Of a stretch of DNA of 9,147 nt, positions 6,586 to 9,147 are shown piece by piece. Every line of letters starts with the position of its first letter. Position 1 is the stretch's first letter. This DNA comes from CAZJBP01 sp964544115 (GTDB lineage Bacteria; Verrucomicrobiota; Kiritimatiellia; UBA8416; JADHWI01). A program made the position numbers and the translations under genes. Location: NCBI GenBank assembly GCA_964544115.1, contig CAZJBP010000145.1, positions 1 to 9,147 on the forward strand, given 5' to 3'. The notes beneath the pieces are model-generated. The model did no database searches, was not told the DNA's origin, and saw nothing but the letters and a program-made list of their open reading frames with translations.

Positions 6586-6762
6586 CTACCCGCACCCCAT
6601 TCACTTGTCGGGCAGAAACGACAGGTGCGGTTTCGCGCTGATCCCCTCCGGATTGTGACACCATGAGCATTTCAGGGGACAGCCTTTCAGGAACACCGTC
6701 GTCCGAATGCCCGGCCCATCGTGGATTGAAAAGCGCTGAATCTCAAATATCCGGCCCGTCAT
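6586..6762 (-). pseudogene. Glycyl radical enzyme activase (radical SAM), truncated remnant
   Basis: From ATG 6762 the minus strand encodes 53 residues: MTGRIFEIQRFSIHDGPGIR, then TTVFLKGCPLKCSWCHNPEG, then ISAKPHLSFLPDK, then TGA at 6601-6603. The QRFSIHDGPGIRTTVFLKGC block and the CxxxCxxC motif (C28, C32, C35) are diagnostic of PflA-type activases, which use S-adenosylmethionine and a [4Fe-4S] cluster to install the glycyl radical. AAGGAG lies 6 bases before the ATG, which starts 15 bases after the GRE stop, the classical GRE-activase operon arrangement. Family proteins continue KCxGCGxC at the ferredoxin insert. Here the frame reads K, TGA, M, G, C, G, TAG, so the TGA replaces the first insert cysteine. 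Homology then ends 3 bases before the palindromic repeat (6537-6582). About 250 residues are missing and I see none of them in the window. Confidence 0.85.
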
Positions 6763-6768
6763 CGGCCG

Positions 6769-6774
6769 CTCCTT
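6769..6774 (-). promoter_or_regulatory. Ribosome binding site of the activase remnant
   Basis: AAGGAG on the minus strand, 6 bases before ATG 6762 and 3 bases after the GRE stop TAA (6778-6780). It supports an original GRE-activase operon with closely coupled translation. It also shows that the 5' end of the activase is intact while its 3' part is lost. Confidence 0.65.
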
Positions 6775-6777
6775 GTA

Positions 6778-8988
6778 TTACCCCCGGTGACGGTGACGCG
6801 TCAGGATCTCTTCCTGCAATTCCGCACTGAGCGTGACAAACCGGGCCGAAAATCCGCCGACCCGCACGATCAGGTTCGGGTACTGTTCCGGATGCTTCCG
6901 CGCCTGTTTGAGGTCCTCGACGCAGGTCGTGTTTCCCTGGAAAATCATGCCACCGCCATCGAGATAGCGTTTCAGCAGGCTCCCCAGGATTTCAGGCTGC
7001 GCGAGTTCCGGGGCAACGTCCCACATGGTCGTGGCCCCGCCGGAGACAATCGAGTAATCGAGCGTCACGCACGAGTTGATGGCCGCCGTGATGCCCTTGT
7101 CCATGGCCATATTCTGAGGCGTCATGCCATGCCCGATGCGGGCCCCCGCCTTCTGCCCATCGGCACGCGCGCCCAGCTCCCGGCTGGCGCCGGGCCCCCA
7201 GACGAAAGTGAACAGCATCGGCTTCAGACTCCCGCCGAAACGGTTTTTCGCCCCGGTGGCGGCGCTGCAAACCGTGCGCATGACGCGGTTCGCCATCGCA
7301 TCCGCCTCCGCGTTCTCACAGCCATAGCGCGGAATCCGCGTCAACCGCTGTCGAAGCGCTTCCTGTCCCTTGTAGTCGGCCCGCATCGCCGCCAGCAAGT
7401 CGGCGGCCGACACAAATCGCTGCTCGAACACGGCTTGCCGGATGGCGTGCAGGGAATCCGCTGCCGCCGTGATGGCTAGCGGAGCGAACCCGTAGTCGTG
7501 ATAGCGCGCGCCGCCGTCCTGCTGGTCCCGGCCGCGCGCCACGCAGTCTCCCGTCAGGCTCGACAGCAGGCAGGTCGGCCTCCATCGGGCAAAAGCCTCG
7601 CTGCCCAGGTCGAGCGCCCGGACGAGTTCGGAAAATTCGCGGACCAGCTCGTGTTCGACCGCGGCATACAGGTCTTCAAAATCGCGATACTCCGGCAGCG
7701 TCCGGCCCGGGGGGATGAGCGGCTTCCCGGTCAGGAGATCGACGCCGCCGTTCAGCACGAGTTCCACGGACTTGGCGACATTCATGCAACCGGTGAAGTT
7801 CATGTCGGAGGCCATGCCTTGCACGCTGATCTCCATGCACCCGCCGGCCATATACATGGCGGCGTCCGCCGGCGGCACTCCGCTCCGCGTGATCGCTTCC
7901 AGACACGCTTCTTCATTGTAGATCTGGGCGCGGTTCCGGCCATGGAGGAGATACCGGACCGTCAGGTCGCGGAAGTCCGCCGGATCCTTCCGGGCCAAGC
8001 GAACGTAAACCGAGGGATGGGTCTGATCGAGCGCGGCTATGGAATTGAGGATCATCGAGGAGAGCGGATTGAGCGATGACGAACCGTCCGGATGCGTCCC
8101 GCCCACCATGACGGCTTCCACCCAGCCGTCCTCCAACTGAATGCGCTCGTGCAAGCGCAGCATCAGTTCGTCAACCAGCTCCTTGGCTTCCTCACGGGTG
8201 GTCGACCCCGTCGCCAGATCGTGCTCCAGGTAGGGCCACAGGAAGTAATCCAGGCGTCCCGGTCCATTGCCGCCATAGGGATTCTCGAACATGACGACCA
8301 GGTGCTGAAAATGGAACGTCTGAACCGCCTCATGGAAGGTACGCGCCGGTTTTCGGGGCACCCGATGGCACAACCGGGCAAGGCCTGCCAGGCGGTCACG
8401 CTCGGCGCCGGTCGCGGTTCGCGCCTTGTCCCGGAGCGCCGCCACATATCGGTCGTTCCAGCGAAGCGCGCTTTTCCACAAGAGCAGCGCGCCGCGATAG
8501 AATTGCCTGCTCTTGGCGTCCGGGGCTGCAGCCAACGCCTGGCGCAGACGCTTCATCAGTCCTTCCACACCCTCGTGCAGGATGGAGTCCCAGCGCCATC
8601 CGATATGTCCCGGCCAGGGCCACGCACCAAAATACAGATCGATCTTGGCCGCCTGCAGGCGGGCCGGCAAATGCGCATTCACGGTGTAGGGTTTGAACGA
8701 CTCGTCATGCGGGCGATTGGGGCCATTCTGATAGAGCATACCCGTCAAACGCTCGTCATCGAGCAGGACCACGGGCTTCCGCTCCAGTGCCAGAGCAAGC
8801 GAACGCGCATACCGTTCCCAGTAAGGCCGTCGGGCGTACAGGCCAAAGAAGGCTTCCGCGAAATCCTGCATGGCAAGGTTGGGCGGTGGCGCGGCTCCGC
8901 GGAGGCGGCTCGCCTCGCGGAATTTGAGAATCCGCGGCGACAACGGCGTGAAAGGCAGTGCGGCATCCGGGCTGGTTCGGGTATTCAT
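6778..8988 (-). CDS. Glycyl radical enzyme (pyruvate formate-lyase-like, GCxE type)
   Basis: The protein has 736 residues from ATG 8988. Key features: GRLDYFLWPYLEHDL at 244-258; active-site loop AGGCMEISVQG with thiyl cysteine C384 (codon 7837-7839) and E386; DGQKAGARIGHGMTPQ at 610-625; and the glycyl radical loop RVGGFSARFV at 709-718 with radical Gly G712. Established: pyruvate formate-lyase has two adjacent catalytic cysteines, whereas the single GCxE arrangement marks eliminases such as diol/glycerol dehydratase, CutC, HypD and isethionate lyase, where Glu acts as base. I therefore infer an eliminase or dehydratase of unknown substrate, not pyruvate formate-lyase. It is somewhat shorter than the 780-850 residues usual in the family, and the normally conserved DDELIVG segment reads DDERLTG (77-83). 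An in-frame ATG at 9030 adds 14 poorly coding residues without a ribosome binding site. ATG 8988 has AAAGGAT (9001-9007), 12 to 13 bases away. The gene is bracketed by 46-bp repeats and followed by a broken activase. Confidence 0.92.
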   Translation of the reverse strand: MNTRTSPDAALPFTPLSPRILKFREASRLRGAAPPPNLAMQDFAEAFFGLYARRPYWERYARSLALALERKPVVLLDDERLTGMLYQNGPNRPHDESFKPYTVNAHLPARLQAAKIDLYFGAWPWPGHIGWRWDSILHEGVEGLMKRLRQALAAAPDAKSRQFYRGALLLWKSALRWNDRYVAALRDKARTATGAERDRLAGLARLCHRVPRKPARTFHEAVQTFHFQHLVVMFENPYGGNGPGRLDYFLWPYLEHDLATGSTTREEAKELVDELMLRLHERIQLEDGWVEAVMVGGTHPDGSSSLNPLSSMILNSIAALDQTHPSVYVRLARKDPADFRDLTVRYLLHGRNRAQIYNEEACLEAITRSGVPPADAAMYMAGGCMEISVQGMASDMNFTGCMNVAKSVELVLNGGVDLLTGKPLIPPGRTLPEYRDFEDLYAAVEHELVREFSELVRALDLGSEAFARWRPTCLLSSLTGDCVARGRDQQDGGARYHDYGFAPLAITAAADSLHAIRQAVFEQRFVSAADLLAAMRADYKGQEALRQRLTRIPRYGCENAEADAMANRVMRTVCSAATGAKNRFGGSLKPMLFTFVWGPGASRELGARADGQKAGARIGHGMTPQNMAMDKGITAAINSCVTLDYSIVSGGATTMWDVAPELAQPEILGSLLKRYLDGGGMIFQGNTTCVEDLKQARKHPEQYPNLIVRVGGFSARFVTLSAELQEEILTRHRHRG

Positions 8989-9086
8989 GGGCGATTGGGC
9001 ATCCTTTCGTAGCGGTGGGCCGGTTTCCATCCGAGTCGGGTGCGGGCGTGACGTAGTCGAAACTGGAGCTTGGATGGCATATGGCG

Positions 9087-9132
9087 TTGATTCTCTCTTG
9101 AGGCGTGACGCCAGTCAATGGAGAAACAAGGG
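9087..9132. repeat. 46-bp palindromic direct repeat, copy 2
   Basis: Identical in all 46 bases to 6537-6582 and in the same orientation; flanking bases differ on both sides. It lies about 100 bases upstream of the GRE start at 8988. Together the two copies enclose the GRE and activase-remnant unit. The 15 bases to its right (9133-9147) are too few to show which gene, if any, is interrupted there. Confidence 0.85.
9090..9118 (-). promoter_or_regulatory. Promoter-like hexamers inside repeat copy 2, facing the GRE gene
   Basis: On the minus strand TTGACT (9113-9118) and GAGAAT (9090-9095) are separated by exactly 17 bases. They match the sigma70 -35 at five of six positions and the -10 at four of six. 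Transcription would start near 9083 and give a leader of about 95 bases to ATG 8988. The same hexamers exist in copy 1. The match may be fortuitous because the repeat is palindromic, but position, spacing and direction fit the GRE gene, and I see no better promoter upstream of it. Confidence 0.38.
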
Positions 9133-9147
9133 AAGCAGTGCAGTAGA

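Noticed and set aside
6601..6603. TGA at the activase cysteine position read as selenocysteine or as a reassigned codon
   Set aside because: A TAG follows four codons later and the rest of the gene is missing. The epimerase, PL26-like and heparinase-like genes use TGA as a normal stop.
6395..6658. 87-codon plus-strand frame across the heparinase end, repeat copy 1 and activase remnant
   Set aside because: It crosses three unrelated features and has no ribosome binding site or family resemblance.
8092..9012. 306-codon plus-strand frame opposite the GRE gene
   Set aside because: The minus strand carries an unmistakable GRE here; the plus frame is its shadow.

Overview
The window is GC-rich and reads like a metagenome-derived bacterium of the Planctomycetota-Verrucomicrobiota-Lentisphaerota-Kiritimatiellota (PVC) group. 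That placement is an inference from gene content: large YetA/PL26-type and heparinase II/III-type carbohydrate-active proteins, a parallel beta-helix protein with a 'DPLF...GDYRL..GSPC...VDLGAYE' tail, an AraC-type regulator remnant with a PocR-like sensor domain, and a glycyl radical enzyme (GRE). No rRNA or marker gene confirms it.

Layout. (1) 1-306 (+): C-terminal end of an NAD-dependent epimerase/dehydratase, entering from the left edge. (2) 307-1134 (+): C-terminal part of a right-handed beta-helix protein with no N-terminus or signal peptide, joined almost directly to the epimerase stop in the same frame. (3) 1168-3537 (-): complete 789-residue PcRGLX/YetA-like (PL26-related) protein, convergent with the beta-helix gene. 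(4) 3538-4400: a patchy region with several small hairpins, an AT-rich palindrome, a broken AraC/PocR regulator (-) and a [4Fe-4S]-motif ORF (+), placed head to head. (5) 4435-6470 (+): a good sigma70-like promoter and a 641-residue heparinase II/III-like protein. (6) 6537-9132: a GRE gene (-) followed by a truncated radical-SAM activase, with the whole unit bracketed by two identical 46-bp direct repeats that are themselves imperfect palindromes.

How the genes may work together. The PL26-like and heparinase-like proteins both lack signal peptides and would act inside the cell on oligosaccharides containing uronic acid (pectic or glycosaminoglycan/alginate-like). The GRE would normally supply an oxygen-sensitive radical step such as dehydration or C-X cleavage of a small product, pointing to an anaerobic lifestyle. 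Its adjacent activase is reduced to 53 codons: the first [4Fe-4S] cysteine codon of the ferredoxin insert has become TGA, and the gene is then cut off at the repeat. The GRE therefore depends on an activase encoded elsewhere or is itself on the way out.

The main signal beyond ordinary annotation is the palindromic repeat and its relation to gene breakage. The same end sequence (GAGAAACAAGG) abuts the cut edge of the activase and also the cut edge of the AraC remnant near 3836. Copies of the repeat also carry a promoter-like -35/-10 pair pointing into the GRE gene.
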